This document shows positions 35,313 through 44,843 of a stretch of DNA of 64,000 nt, piece by piece; positions within the stretch are counted from its first letter, which is position 1, and each line of letters opens with the position of its first letter. The translations under genes were made by a program, and so were the position numbers. Source of the stretch: Sedimentibacter sp. (GTDB taxonomy: Bacteria > Bacillota > Clostridia > Tissierellales > Sedimentibacteraceae); assembly GCA_018436705.1 (NCBI GenBank), contig JAHDLA010000023.1:79515-143514 (forward strand), in the 5' to 3' direction. The notes under the pieces are model-generated. The model did no database searches. It saw only the letters and a list, made by a program, of their open reading frames with translations, and had not been told where the DNA came from.

Positions 35313-36236
35313 TTATTTTATAAGACCTTCTGATTCAAGCCACTCTCTGGCAACTTCTTCAGGTTCTCGCTCATTTATATCTACTTCATAATTTAATTGC
35401 ATCATTGTTTCAGAATCCAATAATCCAGCAATTTCTTCAAGAACATCCTTTATTTCAGGGTTGCTTTCCAAAACATCAGTTCTAACTATAGGAGCCCCAT
35501 TATAAACTGGGAAAAATGCCTTGTCATCTTCCAGAGATACCAAATCATACGCAGGTATACGTCCATCTGTTGAAAGTCCCATTGCTACATCAACCTGTCC
35601 TTCCTGTAAAGTCTTGTACATAATTCCCATGTCCATTATTTTTATATCATCTTCGTCATGCGCATATCCGTAATGTTTCTGTACTCCCGGGTATCCGTCA
35701 GGTCTTATTGCAAATTCATGACCTACCGCAACTGTTAATTCCCCTGGATTTGAATTAACATATTCAGCTAAATCGCTAAGCGTTTTTATGCCAAGCTCTT
35801 CTGCCTCCGCACGTCTCATCAGCAATGTATAGGTATTATTTAATGGTGCATACTGGAGCCATGTAATTCCATTTTTAGCATCTTCATCTCTTACTTTCTC
35901 AAAAGCTTCCTGGGAATCTGTTATAGGTTCATCATGCTGAAGATGAGAAAGCCACGCTGTCCCTGTATATTCCCAATATAAATCAAAATCACCACTTTCA
36001 AGTGCCATACGTACTTTATCCGATCCAGCTACATTAGTTTTATCTTCCACATTAAAGCCTGCATTTTCCAAAGCAATTACAGATATTTTTCCTAAAATTA
36101 TTTGCTCAGTAAATTCTTTTGAACCTACCTTAATAGTATTTTCGTCTTTACCACCGCATGCACTAACTGATACTGCTATAAATAGCAACACTAATGCTAA
36201 CGCTAAACCTTTCATATGTTTTGATTTTTTAATCAT
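35313..36236 (-). CDS. osmoprotectant (glycine betaine/choline) binding lipoprotein, OpuCC/OsmX-like
   Basis: 307 residues. Lipoprotein signal with lipobox VSACG (Cys27). The OpuAC/OsmF family opening IKVGSKEFTEQIILGKISVIALENAGF is clear, as is LYWEYTGTAW with aromatic residues of the ligand cage. Such proteins feed betaine, choline or carnitine to an ABC importer, but neither ATPase nor permease lies beside it, so it is an orphan. GGAGG six bases before ATG. A long leader with a strong hairpin precedes it. Confidence 0.9.
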   Translation of the reverse strand: MIKKSKHMKGLALALVLLFIAVSVSACGGKDENTIKVGSKEFTEQIILGKISVIALENAGFNVEDKTNVAGSDKVRMALESGDFDLYWEYTGTAWLSHLQHDEPITDSQEAFEKVRDEDAKNGITWLQYAPLNNTYTLLMRRAEAEELGIKTLSDLAEYVNSNPGELTVAVGHEFAIRPDGYPGVQKHYGYAHDEDDIKIMDMGIMYKTLQEGQVDVAMGLSTDGRIPAYDLVSLEDDKAFFPVYNGAPIVRTDVLESNPEIKDVLEEIAGLLDSETMMQLNYEVDINEREPEEVAREWLESEGLIK

Positions 36237-36327
36237 AAAATTCCTCCTAAATAATTGTATTTTTAGTGAGTTCGAGTAAACTCATTAATAAGCCATTAGC
36301 TTGCAGTCCTCCTGCGCCATAAAAAAA

Positions 36328-36386
36328 CAACCGGAATCACTGCACCTTTGGTTTATTGCAACCACAGTGCATATCCGGCCATAATT
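36328..36386 (-). terminator. strong terminator or attenuator in the osmoprotectant gene leader
   Basis: On the minus strand CCGGA..CACTG..TGGTT / AACCA..CAGTG..TCCGG, followed by TTGTTTTTTT. It lies about 95-150 bases before the ATG of the binding protein and 300 bases past the previous gene, so it may be a leader attenuator. Confidence 0.7.
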
Positions 36387-36493
36387 TAAAACTCAGACAT
36401 TACCATACATTTTAATAGTTTTTCTATTCTTAGTAACTATAAATCAAGCCAACTACTTCAGTGTATCATACAAGTTGTTATTTTGGCTAGGGT

Positions 36494-36538
36494 TTTTACA
36501 TAAGAAATTTCAAATAATTCGAAATTTCTTATGTAAAA
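36494..36538. repeat. perfect 18-base inverted repeat
   Basis: TTTTACATAAGAAATTTC and its exact complement with a 9-base spacer. Possibly the terminator of the glycosyltransferase gene, though it has no trailing T run; otherwise unexplained. Confidence 0.6.
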
Positions 36539-36686
36539 TATAATCTTTTATTTTCTGCATAGTAATAAACGAACAATTATACAAAAAAGAAACTTAATTT
36601 TTATGCAGCCTCTTTTTTAAATAAAAACATCCTTTACAAATGGTAAAACTTATCAAATAACTTCATGATTTAATATTTTTTTAAAT

Positions 36687-37535
36687 TTAGTCATTTTTAC
36701 AAAACGCATATTTATTTTTACATCTCTTCAAAATATTTTCATAGTAATAATAAAATACTCCCAAATCTCCTCTGTAATTATTCTTCCACGGTTTGTTACG
36801 TCCGCAGTAGTGAATAATCGATGTGTTATGTGCTACCCATCTCATATCCTTTTTGTTACCAATATTTTTCGGATTAGCATTATAAAAATTTAAATATCTG
36901 CCACTGAGATTATATATCAATGCATCGAGATGCATGGTTTTATCTGCATATACTCCGTTAAGAACATCCTGATCAGGAAGCAGCAAAAATAGTTTTTTAT
37001 TTTCTATGTAATCATACACTTCCCTAACATCTTGGTTTTCTCTCAACTCCTTCAAATTCATAAGCATCACTCCAGAATTTATATATGTACTATCCTCCGG
37101 CATATCGAGCCTTATCCCGTTTATTTTCTTTAAGTTTTTATTTACATGGGATGCGGCGGCAAAATAATTGCCGCGCAAATCCACACTGTACAAATTACTT
37201 ATCTCGTTGATTACAACAATGTCAGGATCCAGATACAAAATTTTGTCCATGTCTTGTGGAAGATATTTAGCTGCGAAAATTCTGTAATACATTTCCTTCG
37301 GATATCGATCTGTTACAGGCGCTCCCTCAAACATATCGTCAGGAATCACAACGTTTGTAATACTGCACATATCATTATCAACGCTTCTTTTAATAAAATT
37401 AAAATCATTCTCAGTCAGAGACGAATGTGCTAAATAAACATCAAATTTTTCATTACTGTTCGATGTTATAAGTGATGTAAGCATTACCGCCAACTGCTCT
37501 GCATAATTTGAATCAATCGTAACCAAAATATTCAT
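36687..37535 (-). CDS. glycosyltransferase family 8 protein
   Basis: 282 residues. GT8 (LgtC/galactosyltransferase-like): N-terminal MNILVTIDSNYAEQLAVMLTSL, the DxD metal site in KILYLDPDIVVI near 99, INSGVMLMNLKELR, LPDQDVLN, and the C-terminal HYCGRNKPWKNN. Probably adds a hexose to a surface glycan or lipid. Single gene, 50 bases downstream of ftsH on the same strand. Confidence 0.9.
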   Translation of the reverse strand: MNILVTIDSNYAEQLAVMLTSLITSNSNEKFDVYLAHSSLTENDFNFIKRSVDNDMCSITNVVIPDDMFEGAPVTDRYPKEMYYRIFAAKYLPQDMDKILYLDPDIVVINEISNLYSVDLRGNYFAAASHVNKNLKKINGIRLDMPEDSTYINSGVMLMNLKELRENQDVREVYDYIENKKLFLLLPDQDVLNGVYADKTMHLDALIYNLSGRYLNFYNANPKNIGNKKDMRWVAHNTSIIHYCGRNKPWKNNYRGDLGVFYYYYENILKRCKNKYAFCKND

Positions 37536-37585
37536 AGGGGCAATTCTCCTCTTTTGACTATTCCTTTTACTTCTTATTGTTAATA

Positions 37586-39433
37586 TTACTCTAATAAATT
37601 TGGATTATTTTTTCTGTTTAATATTTCAATAAACTCTTCACCTGTAATAGTTTCCTTTTCTAATAAATAACTTGCGAGCTCATGAAGCTTATCCTCATTT
37701 TCTTTTAAAATACTAATTGCTTTTTCATGAGCATTTTTAATTATTTTTAAAACTTCATCATCTATTTTGCTAGAAGTTACAGAAGAGCACGCTATGGAAG
37801 ACTCTCCTCCAAGATACGGATTGCTTACACTCTCCAATGCCATCATGTCAAACTCTTCGCTCATTCCGTAACGCGTTACCATAGATCTCGCAAGCTTTGT
37901 TGCCTGTTCGATGTCATTTGATGCTCCGGTTGTAAATGTATTGAAAATAACTTCTTCAGCAGCACGTCCACCTGTAAGAGTGACAATTTTATTGAATGCT
38001 TCCTCTCTCGAAAGCAGGAACTGTTCTTCTTCGGCAACCTGCATAGTATAGCCCAGTGCCCCTGAAGTACGCGGAATTATTGTAATTTTATGGACAGGCG
38101 CTGATTCTGTCTGCTTTGCAGCAACAAGGGCATGACCTATTTCATGGTATGCTACAATTTTCTTTTCCTTAGGGGAAATCACAGCATTTTTTCTCTGATA
38201 TCCTGCTATTACAATTTCAACAGCTTCCTCCAAATCATCTTGGGATGTTTTACTCCTTCCATTTTTAACCGCCCGTAACGCACCTTCATTTATTATATTT
38301 GCAAGCTCTGCGCCGCTGGCACCGGCAGTTGCTCTGGCTACGGCATTAAAATCAACATTTTCATCAAGCTGCACCTTTTTTGCATGAACTTTAAGAATCG
38401 CTTCACGTCCGGCAAGATCAGGCAGCTCAACTGGGATTCGCCTGTCAAACCTGCCCGGTCTCAGCAAAGCTCTGTCCAGCGACTCTGGTCTGTTGGTAGC
38501 GGCAAGTATAACAACTCCCTTAGTACCGTCAAATCCGTCCATTTCCGTTAGAAGCTGATTTAACGTCTGCTCTCTTTCGTCATTTCCCCCTATTCCTCCG
38601 GCACTGTCTCTTTTTTTGCCTATTGTATCTATTTCATCGATAAACACAATACATGGAGCTTTTTCCTGAGCCTGTTTAAATAAATCTCTGACCTTTGCAG
38701 CACCCATACCTACAAACATCTCAACAAATTCCGAGCCTGATATGGAAAAGAACGGGACTTTTGCTTCTCCCGCAACAGCCTTTGCCAGTAAGGTCTTACC
38801 TGTGCCCGGAGGCCCCACCAAAAGTGCTCCCTTAGGCATAGAAGCTCCAATCTCCTCATATTTTCCTGGATTATGAAGGAAATCTACTATTTCCGTGAGA
38901 GCTTCTTTAGCTTCGTCCTGTCCGGCTACATCTTCAAATCTTTTGCCGGTTTGAGCTTCTACATATATTTTAGCATTGCTTTTACCAAACTGCATTGCTC
39001 CCGGTCCCATTCTTTTCTGCAGCTGCCTTGACAAAAGCTGCCCCATTGCAATAAAGAACAACAGCGGAAGCACCCATGACAATACAGCATTCAAAAACGT
39101 AGAATTTTCCTTAGGTATTACCTTGGAAAACTTTATATCTTTATCATATGATCGCAGCCTGTCCACTAAGCTGGGATCATCCATCTTTCCTGTTATATAC
39201 ACGGTTCCCTCCTTAGAGCTTGAGAGAAAGGCAATCTGCCTGTCATCTATTTCCACTTCTGTTACATTTCCTGATTCAACCATTGATAGAAATGTCCCGT
39301 AATCAACTTCCACCACTTCAGATTGAAGCTTGTTCATATATGGAACTAAAAAAGCATTTAACATTACCATTACTATGATCACTATTCCATAATAATATAT
39401 AAACGGTCTTTTTGTATTTTTTTGTTCTTTCAT
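37586..39433 (-). CDS. ftsH: ATP-dependent zinc metalloprotease FtsH
   Basis: 615 residues. Two N-terminal membrane segments (about 10-30 and 112-132) flank an external domain; AAA module with Walker A GPPGTGKT near 208, Walker B IVFIDEIDTIG, second region of homology ATNRPESLDRALLRPGRFDR; zinc site HEIGH near 428. Degrades membrane and regulatory proteins from the cytosolic face. Complete and normal in length. Confidence 0.96.
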   Translation of the reverse strand: MKEQKNTKRPFIYYYGIVIIVMVMLNAFLVPYMNKLQSEVVEVDYGTFLSMVESGNVTEVEIDDRQIAFLSSSKEGTVYITGKMDDPSLVDRLRSYDKDIKFSKVIPKENSTFLNAVLSWVLPLLFFIAMGQLLSRQLQKRMGPGAMQFGKSNAKIYVEAQTGKRFEDVAGQDEAKEALTEIVDFLHNPGKYEEIGASMPKGALLVGPPGTGKTLLAKAVAGEAKVPFFSISGSEFVEMFVGMGAAKVRDLFKQAQEKAPCIVFIDEIDTIGKKRDSAGGIGGNDEREQTLNQLLTEMDGFDGTKGVVILAATNRPESLDRALLRPGRFDRRIPVELPDLAGREAILKVHAKKVQLDENVDFNAVARATAGASGAELANIINEGALRAVKNGRSKTSQDDLEEAVEIVIAGYQRKNAVISPKEKKIVAYHEIGHALVAAKQTESAPVHKITIIPRTSGALGYTMQVAEEEQFLLSREEAFNKIVTLTGGRAAEEVIFNTFTTGASNDIEQATKLARSMVTRYGMSEEFDMMALESVSNPYLGGESSIACSSVTSSKIDDEVLKIIKNAHEKAISILKENEDKLHELASYLLEKETITGEEFIEILNRKNNPNLLE

Positions 39434-39572
39434 TCTTCCTCCTGCATTTATATCCTCATTATGATATATAAATATATAATAATATTATATCCATACAGCA
39501 TTAATTGAATCTTAAAATAATAAAAACATGCATTTCACTTTTAAAAATCCAAATAATGGTATAAAAAAAAGA

Positions 39573-39601
39573 TTGACAAAATTAGATTATTGGTATATTA
39601 T
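39573..39601 (+). promoter_or_regulatory. promoter of the T-box/proC-like unit
   Basis: TTGACA (39573-39578), 17-base spacer, TATTAT (39596-39601), just ahead of the first T-box. Confidence 0.75.
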
Positions 39602-39617
39602 GCAATATAAAATAACT

Positions 39618-39820
39618 AGCTGTGATGAGAAGCAGTAAGTTTGCATGGTCCAAAGAGAGAAAACTGGTGGTGAAATGTTTTCGTCCCTCTGCATATTGAA
39701 CCCGTCTCGGAGCTTTCGGGTATGGCAACCCGAACGGCATAAACCGTTATCTGAAATGAGATACTGTACAGTAATTAGAGTGGTACCGCGGATATCCGCC
39801 TCTTTGTAGAGGCGGTTTTT
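39618..39820 (+). ncRNA. T-box leader 1 (proline specifier CCC)
   Basis: Starts AGCTGTGATGAGAAGCAG; Stem I carries the AG-bulge/GNUG-type segment (CAAAGAGAGAAAACTGGTGG) and a specifier loop TTGAACCCG in which CCC is 39701-39703. The T-box antiterminator motif AATTAGAGTGGTACCGCGG is at 39773-39791; its TGGT pairs with a tRNA ending ACCA. A terminator (CCGCCTCT / AGAGGCGG plus T run) closes it at 39796-39820. Uncharged tRNA-Pro would favour readthrough. Confidence 0.92.
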
Positions 39821-39847
39821 ATTTTTTATACCTTAAAACAGAATATG

Positions 39848-40056
39848 AGCTGTGATGAGAAGCAGTAAATTTGCATGGTCCAAAGAGAGAAAACTGGTGG
39901 TGAGATGTTTTTGTCCCTCTGCATATTGAACCCATCTCGGAGCTTTTGGGTATGACAACCCGAACGGCATAAACCGTTATTTAAAATGAGATGCTGCATT
40001 GCAGCAATTAGAGTGGTACCGTGGATAATCCGCCTCTTAGTGAGGGCGGATTTTTT
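39848..40056 (+). ncRNA. T-box leader 2 (proline specifier CCC), tandem copy
   Basis: A close duplicate of leader 1, offset by 230 bases. Specifier CCC at 39931-39933 in TTGAACCCA, T-box motif AATTAGAGTGGTACCGTGG at 40006-40024, terminator TCCGCC..GGCGGA plus TTTTTT at about 40029-40056. Two in series require both to be read through, which should sharpen the response to proline starvation. Confidence 0.92.
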
Positions 40057-40097
40057 ATATGTACCTAATTTCAAAAAATTAATATATGGAGGCTAGT

Positions 40098-40964
40098 ATG
40101 AAAAAAAATATAGGAATAATCGGAATAGGAAATGTGGGCTCAATGATGCTTCGCAAATTTATAGAACTTAGCTTATTTAAAGAAGAAAATATTTATATAG
40201 CAAATCGTTCGGAAGAAAAGCTAAAAAGCTTAAGGGAAAAATATCCATCAATAAATATATGCAAAAGTAACATGGAGCTGGCTCAAAGTTGTAACAATAT
40301 CCTGCTATGTGTTGAGCCACTCAATTTACCTAAGGTACTTTTGGAAATTCAACCATATTTAAAGAAAGAAACTTACCTTATGGTATCAACATCCATGGTT
40401 GCTCATAAGGATATATGTAACTTTCATAAAGGCGGCATAACCATATTTATGCCGACGCTGATATCAATGGTTAACGGCGGTGTAACACTTACTTTTCACA
40501 ATGAGCTTGTGAAAGATAATAAAAGAACTTTCTTCGAAAACATAATGGGTAGCTTCAGCGAAGTTAAAATAATAGGAGAAGAGGATATTAATTTAGCACA
40601 GAACATGACTGCAAGTTTTCCAGGTTTCTTTGCAGAAATAATGCTTGAATTTGTCAAGGCTGCATCAAGACGAAGCACAAACGTGTCTGACAATGAGTTG
40701 GAACACATGCTTCTAGTGTCTCTACTGGGCGCTTCAAGACTTCTGCTTGAAAAAAACATGAGCTTTGAAGAAACCATAAACCGTGTATCTACCAAGGGGG
40801 GCATAACATACGAAGGTGTAAAGGTATTTGAGGAAATGCTGCCCAATGTTTTCGATGCCGCACTTAACGCATCAACAAAAAGATATGATGAAATAACAAA
40901 ATTGGCATCGGAAAGTATAGACAGCCTTACAAATGGTTGCAGTCAATGCTCGAAAGCAGTATAA
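40098..40964 (+). CDS. pyrroline-5-carboxylate reductase-like (ProC/ComER family) protein
   Basis: 288 residues from the ATG with GGAGG five bases upstream. N-terminal Rossmann motif IGIIGIGNVGSMMLRKF, ANRSEEKLKSL, then NILLCVEPLNLPKVL, and a C-terminal dimerisation part (ITYEGVKVFEEMLPNVFDAALNAS). It resembles ProC but the conserved C-terminal SPGGTT-type motif reads STKGGITYEG, as in ComER-like relatives. Control by two proline T-boxes strongly favours a role in proline synthesis, reducing pyrroline-5-carboxylate with NAD(P)H. Confidence 0.8.
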   Translation: MKKNIGIIGIGNVGSMMLRKFIELSLFKEENIYIANRSEEKLKSLREKYPSINICKSNMELAQSCNNILLCVEPLNLPKVLLEIQPYLKKETYLMVSTSMVAHKDICNFHKGGITIFMPTLISMVNGGVTLTFHNELVKDNKRTFFENIMGSFSEVKIIGEEDINLAQNMTASFPGFFAEIMLEFVKAASRRSTNVSDNELEHMLLVSLLGASRLLLEKNMSFEETINRVSTKGGITYEGVKVFEEMLPNVFDAALNASTKRYDEITKLASESIDSLTNGCSQCSKAV

Positions 40965-41192
40965 ATTAATTATAAGCAAACAATGAATTTGTTTTTAAGC
41001 ATCTATTGTCAGAGCATATTAAATAATATATCCTGGCAATATTTCATATTCCTTGTTTACAATTGCAGCTTTATTTGCTTTAGCATACTTGAATCGCTCT
41101 TGTATCATTATTTTCCTCACATAAAATAATTTCTGAAGTATAAAGTATTTAGATTCCCTTACAGTCTATCCTCTTCAAGAACTGAATATAAT

Positions 41193-42374
41193 TTATATCA
41201 AAACTTCTCTGATATATTCGCATTCATTAAATTCGGCAAATCTTTGTATACAGTCGCTAAGCGCCTTTTTTAACTTCTTAGTTTGCTTTACATTTTCCTC
41301 GTACCAAATATTTTTCACAATCATCGTTTTATTCTTACGATCACATACTGCCTCTACTCTGCCTATAAAACTATCACCATAAAGCAAAGGAAGGACATAG
41401 TATCCGAATTTTCTCTGTAATTTAGGAGTGTAAATTTCCCACTTATAGTCAAAATCAAAAAGTATCTTAATAAGTCTTCTGTCCCAAAGCATATTGTCAA
41501 GAGGAGCAATCAGTTCACAGCGTTCTTTTAGTTTAGAATCCTGTAATACCTCTTCAAGTAAATCACAGTCAGACGAAAGACAATACAACCTGTCTTTTAA
41601 ATTTTCCACATTAACTCCAAGTACCTCTTCTCCTGCAAGCAGCCGCTTAAAAATCTCATTTCTCTCAGCTGCTTTTAGATTTATGATATTCAACCATGCA
41701 TCAGAGGCTTTATTCCACAATAGTCCCACCGCACCAATTCTGCGCAATACACACCACTTCTGATAGTCGAGTTCGTTGGCATGTGGTCTGTGGGCATTCA
41801 ATATCTTTGCGTCAATGCAATTTTCAGTAAGATCGTAATACTTAATTGTTCCTTTCTTATGATGTACTGCCAGTTCACCGCGAAAATACATGGTTTCAAG
41901 AGCAGCACGAGATAGCTTTGTATTACTCCAATACCAGTTAACCTTATTGTCAAATCCTATGTTAGCAGATGATACAGGCCCCTGTTTGCGTATTATATTT
42001 TTGATTTCTTCACATACCTTATTTACTTCGTCATGGCTCCTTCCGCCGTTTTTATACACCTCACGATGACGCCATAAATACTTCCAGTCAGCAGATTGAA
42101 TAATTGCAAGGTTCTTATCAAAATGGTCAAGCAAGGCTCTGTCATCGTATAAAAGTGAATAAAGCATTTGCTTGGTAAAGCCTTTTACTCTGGATTGCAG
42201 TACCAGTTCGGCATTCTTACCACACACATCAATTGGATCATACTGAATACAACCTGCCTGACGTACAAAATCAATCACACCATTCCTACCCGTAAATTTA
42301 TATTCATCTATAAGGCCGTGCTTAAGAAGTATAAATCTGCGGGCTTGCTTATTAGTTAAATAAATATCCCTCAT
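41193..42374 (-). CDS. AlkX/YcaQ-family winged-helix protein (interstrand-crosslink DNA glycosylase type)
   Basis: 393 residues of the HTH_42 family. Opens with LTNKQARRFILLKHGL; the catalytic pair of the YcaQ branch, Q-x-D, is seen in GCIQYDPIDV near 39-43 (AlkZ proper has QxQ). Later LLYDDRALLDHFDKNLAIIQ and a C-terminal APLDNMLWDRRLIKILFDFDYKWEIY, PKLQRKFGYYVLPLLYGDSFIGRVE are typical. YcaQ unhooks DNA interstrand crosslinks, so a repair role is likely. The start at 42374 follows AAAGGGG; the longer frame to 42416 has no ribosome site. Confidence 0.85.
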   Translation of the reverse strand: MRDIYLTNKQARRFILLKHGLIDEYKFTGRNGVIDFVRQAGCIQYDPIDVCGKNAELVLQSRVKGFTKQMLYSLLYDDRALLDHFDKNLAIIQSADWKYLWRHREVYKNGGRSHDEVNKVCEEIKNIIRKQGPVSSANIGFDNKVNWYWSNTKLSRAALETMYFRGELAVHHKKGTIKYYDLTENCIDAKILNAHRPHANELDYQKWCVLRRIGAVGLLWNKASDAWLNIINLKAAERNEIFKRLLAGEEVLGVNVENLKDRLYCLSSDCDLLEEVLQDSKLKERCELIAPLDNMLWDRRLIKILFDFDYKWEIYTPKLQRKFGYYVLPLLYGDSFIGRVEAVCDRKNKTMIVKNIWYEENVKQTKKLKKALSDCIQRFAEFNECEYIREVLI

Positions 42375-42428
42375 AATTTTGTTTTCCCCTTTAACAGATT
42401 TCCATATAATTGACATCTATAAAGCTTT

Positions 42429-43100
42429 TTACTTGCCTTCTAATTCTAATTTTAGTTTTTCAAAAAACTCATCCATAAATTTCATTCTTTCTTTGCTTAT
42501 TTCTTTTGCCTTATCAGTATATAATTTATCAGGAATCTTTTTTAGCTTAAATTCATATTCAATTAATGCCGAGTGTTTTGACCAATTTTTAATCCTCCCG
42601 TTTTCTGCAGTGTTTGATGAAAGATAATCGTCAATTGAATTGCTTAATGCTAACCCTTGTCCGCTTTGGCCAGATAACATAAAAGCTCGAGCAATGCCTA
42701 CAGCTCCTATTGCGTCAATCTTATCTGCGTCAAATAGTATTTTAGCTTCTATCGTAATAGGTTTATTTCCTGTTCTATACCTGTGTGTTAATATGCAATG
42801 TTTAATTTTCTCAACTTTTTCTTTATCATAATCCATATTTTTCAATATATCGCCGGCCAATTTGCTCCCTAAGACAGCATGATCTGTTTTTCCAGTTTTA
42901 TCCTGTATTTCATCAACTCTTGCAATATCATGAAGCAGTGCCGATGGAACAAGAACATCCAAATCTACATTTTTTTCATGCTCGGCAAGCATCAGACATA
43001 GGTTGTATACCCTCATAACATGGTCCAGGTTATGAGCAGAACACTTTAACTTATCACGGACTATTCGCAGAAGTTCATTATGTATTTCGTTATTGTTCAT
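42429..43100 (-). CDS. HD-domain phosphohydrolase
   Basis: 223 residues. HD motif residues: HNLDHVMRVYNLC (His), ALLHDIARVDE (His-Asp) near 53, HCILTHRYR, and FDADKIDAIGAVGIARAF with the final Asp. Belongs to the YedJ/YpgQ-like group with likely nucleotidase or phosphodiesterase activity; metal-dependent, cytosolic. Located 18 bases past the FtsW-like gene, possibly in the padR operon. Confidence 0.88.
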   Translation of the reverse strand: MNNNEIHNELLRIVRDKLKCSAHNLDHVMRVYNLCLMLAEHEKNVDLDVLVPSALLHDIARVDEIQDKTGKTDHAVLGSKLAGDILKNMDYDKEKVEKIKHCILTHRYRTGNKPITIEAKILFDADKIDAIGAVGIARAFMLSGQSGQGLALSNSIDDYLSSNTAENGRIKNWSKHSALIEYEFKLKKIPDKLYTDKAKEISKERMKFMDEFFEKLKLELEGK

Positions 43101-43118
43101 TATTTTCCTCCAAATTTT

Positions 43119-44489
43119 TTATAATTTAGCATTCAAATCAATAGTAATCTTGCCTTCTGAATATTCGAATAACTTATTTTTGTTTAGTGCATGTTTAGGT
43201 TTATCATCATAGTGTAAATCCCCTGTATTAAATACTGAAAGCAATATTCCTATTAATATCATATTTATTACAATTGATGCTGACCCGTATGAAAAAAACG
43301 GCAAAGTAAGTGGGGATAACAGTTGAAATCCTAAATTATAAATAACATATACAAAAACTTGCATTGTAAATGTAATTAATATAGAAGTTGATACCAATTT
43401 TGCCAAAACACTTTTTTGTTTCTTGCAAAGCTTAAATAAACGAATAATAAATATTATAACAATCATCATTACAACAATAAATGAAACCCAGCCTACTTTA
43501 TGTATTAAATATGTTAGTAAAAGATCACTATGTTTACTAGGCAAAGTAACTCCTGCATATTCACCCAAAGAACCTTGTCCAAAAAGCTTTGCACCAGAAA
43601 TTCTATTGCGCACAAAAATTGTCAGCCATCCTGAAGTTTGTGGTTCAAGGGAAGGATTAAAAACCCCTTGAAGCCTATGGAACATATAAGATCTCGTTGA
43701 AATTATTACAAGTATAGAAATTGTAGATACCAATGCAACAACTCCATAGACAAGAGAAAGTGCGTTTGATTTTTTTACATTAATCCAGCCATTTAAAATC
43801 GCTGCTGTCAACAACATAAGGCATGAAATTGAATAAATTATAATGCTTGAAATAGTCTTTGCATTTAAACAAATAACAGCAGGTATGAAAAAAAATATGC
43901 CCATTTGTATTATTCCCAGATAGCTTTTGTTTCTCATTTTATGTATAATTCCTGCAAAAATCGTTGGGAAAAATAGAAGTATAAACGAAAAAGTTGTTGG
44001 TGAAAAGTAAGGATTGTTATTCGTAAAAATTACTATAACTAAAACTATCAGTCCAAAAAAAAATTTTTTAGGATGTTTTCCGATTATAGTAAAATCTAAA
44101 AAATATGCTGTAGTCATAAATGCAAATCCAATTATAATGCTTAAAATATCCTTAGATATAGATATATTTATGTTTTCGGCAGAATTGTAAATTACAAAGT
44201 ATCTAACTAAAAATCCAATAAATACCATAACACATGTTAAAATAACAATACTCCACTCAACTTTTGGTCTGTATGATCGGTCAAATTCTGTTCCAATCAG
44301 TACCGGATCACCCATTTCAATAATTGCTTTTTCCGTTGCAGTTTTATCATCTAAACCGCTATTTATAAATGCATTTTTTTGATCAACTATATGATCTTTT
44401 ATTTCTTCCGAAATCAAATCATGAGCCTTTTTCCATCTTACTTGTTCACAAACAGTCTTTACGTATTCGTTAATATTAGATTGTTGCAA
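43119..44489 (-). CDS. FtsW/RodA/SpoVE-like protein with N-terminal permease-prefix domain
   Basis: 456 residues, TTG start with AAGGGGG seven bases before it. Residues 1-75 form a soluble helical domain (EQVRWKKAHDLISEEIKDHIVDQKNAFINSG... IIEMGDPVLIGTEFD), the permease prefix seen in proteins controlled by PadR regulators. The rest has about ten membrane segments ending in LTLPFFSYGSASIVINMILIGILLSV, the SEDS-family signature, so it is a peptidoglycan polymerase-type protein. The gene overlaps padR by 14 bases. SEDS proteins with this prefix are unlike the division FtsW; a regulated, perhaps stress-induced, wall role is inferred. Confidence 0.85.
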   Translation of the reverse strand: MQQSNINEYVKTVCEQVRWKKAHDLISEEIKDHIVDQKNAFINSGLDDKTATEKAIIEMGDPVLIGTEFDRSYRPKVEWSIVILTCVMVFIGFLVRYFVIYNSAENINISISKDILSIIIGFAFMTTAYFLDFTIIGKHPKKFFFGLIVLVIVIFTNNNPYFSPTTFSFILLFFPTIFAGIIHKMRNKSYLGIIQMGIFFFIPAVICLNAKTISSIIIYSISCLMLLTAAILNGWINVKKSNALSLVYGVVALVSTISILVIISTRSYMFHRLQGVFNPSLEPQTSGWLTIFVRNRISGAKLFGQGSLGEYAGVTLPSKHSDLLLTYLIHKVGWVSFIVVMMIVIIFIIRLFKLCKKQKSVLAKLVSTSILITFTMQVFVYVIYNLGFQLLSPLTLPFFSYGSASIVINMILIGILLSVFNTGDLHYDDKPKHALNKNKLFEYSEGKITIDLNAKL

Positions 44490-44823
44490 TATTCGCACCC
44501 CCTTGCAAAACTTGATTAATGGCAAATGCATAAGCATCCCATTCTTCTTTTTTTTCTCTGAGAACACCTATTCCTTTAATTGTAATACTGTAATATTTTC
44601 TTACTCTAGAACTGTCAGCATTTTCTATATAGGAACTTATCAATTCTTGTTTCTCAAGGTTATGCAAAAGTGGATATAGTGTACCTGCTTTTAATGAGAA
44701 TATATTATTTGATCTTTTTTCAAGTTCTTCAATCATTTCATATCCATACATGTCCTTATCTTCCAGTAGCCTTAACAAGAGCATTGATGTACTTCCCGAC
44801 AGCAAGTTTTTATTACCAGACAT
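44476..44823 (-). CDS. PadR-family transcriptional regulator
   Basis: 115 residues. PadR winged helix: SGSTSMLLLRLLEDKDMYGYEMIEELEKRSNNIFSLKAGTLYPLLHNLEKQELI, then a C-terminal dimerisation helix (KIKGIGVLREKKEEW region). Sits behind a promoter that contains two copies of its likely operator, so it should repress its own operon with the FtsW-like gene. AGGAGGAGC precedes the ATG. Confidence 0.93.
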   Translation of the reverse strand: MSGNKNLLSGSTSMLLLRLLEDKDMYGYEMIEELEKRSNNIFSLKAGTLYPLLHNLEKQELISSYIENADSSRVRKYYSITIKGIGVLREKKEEWDAYAFAINQVLQGGANIATI

Positions 44824-44843
44824 ATTTACTTGCTCCTCCTTTA

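Larger units (their letters stand above)
36237..36686. other. 450-base region with two strong hairpins
   Basis: Contains a GC-richer hairpin with a T tract (36328-36386), a long AT-rich perfect hairpin (36494-36538), and no ORF. It separates the glycosyltransferase gene from the osmoprotectant gene (both minus strand). Confidence 0.5.

Noticed and set aside
39826..40074. 82-codon minus-strand open frame over the second T-box
   Set aside because: Runs antisense through a conserved structured RNA; no ribosome site.
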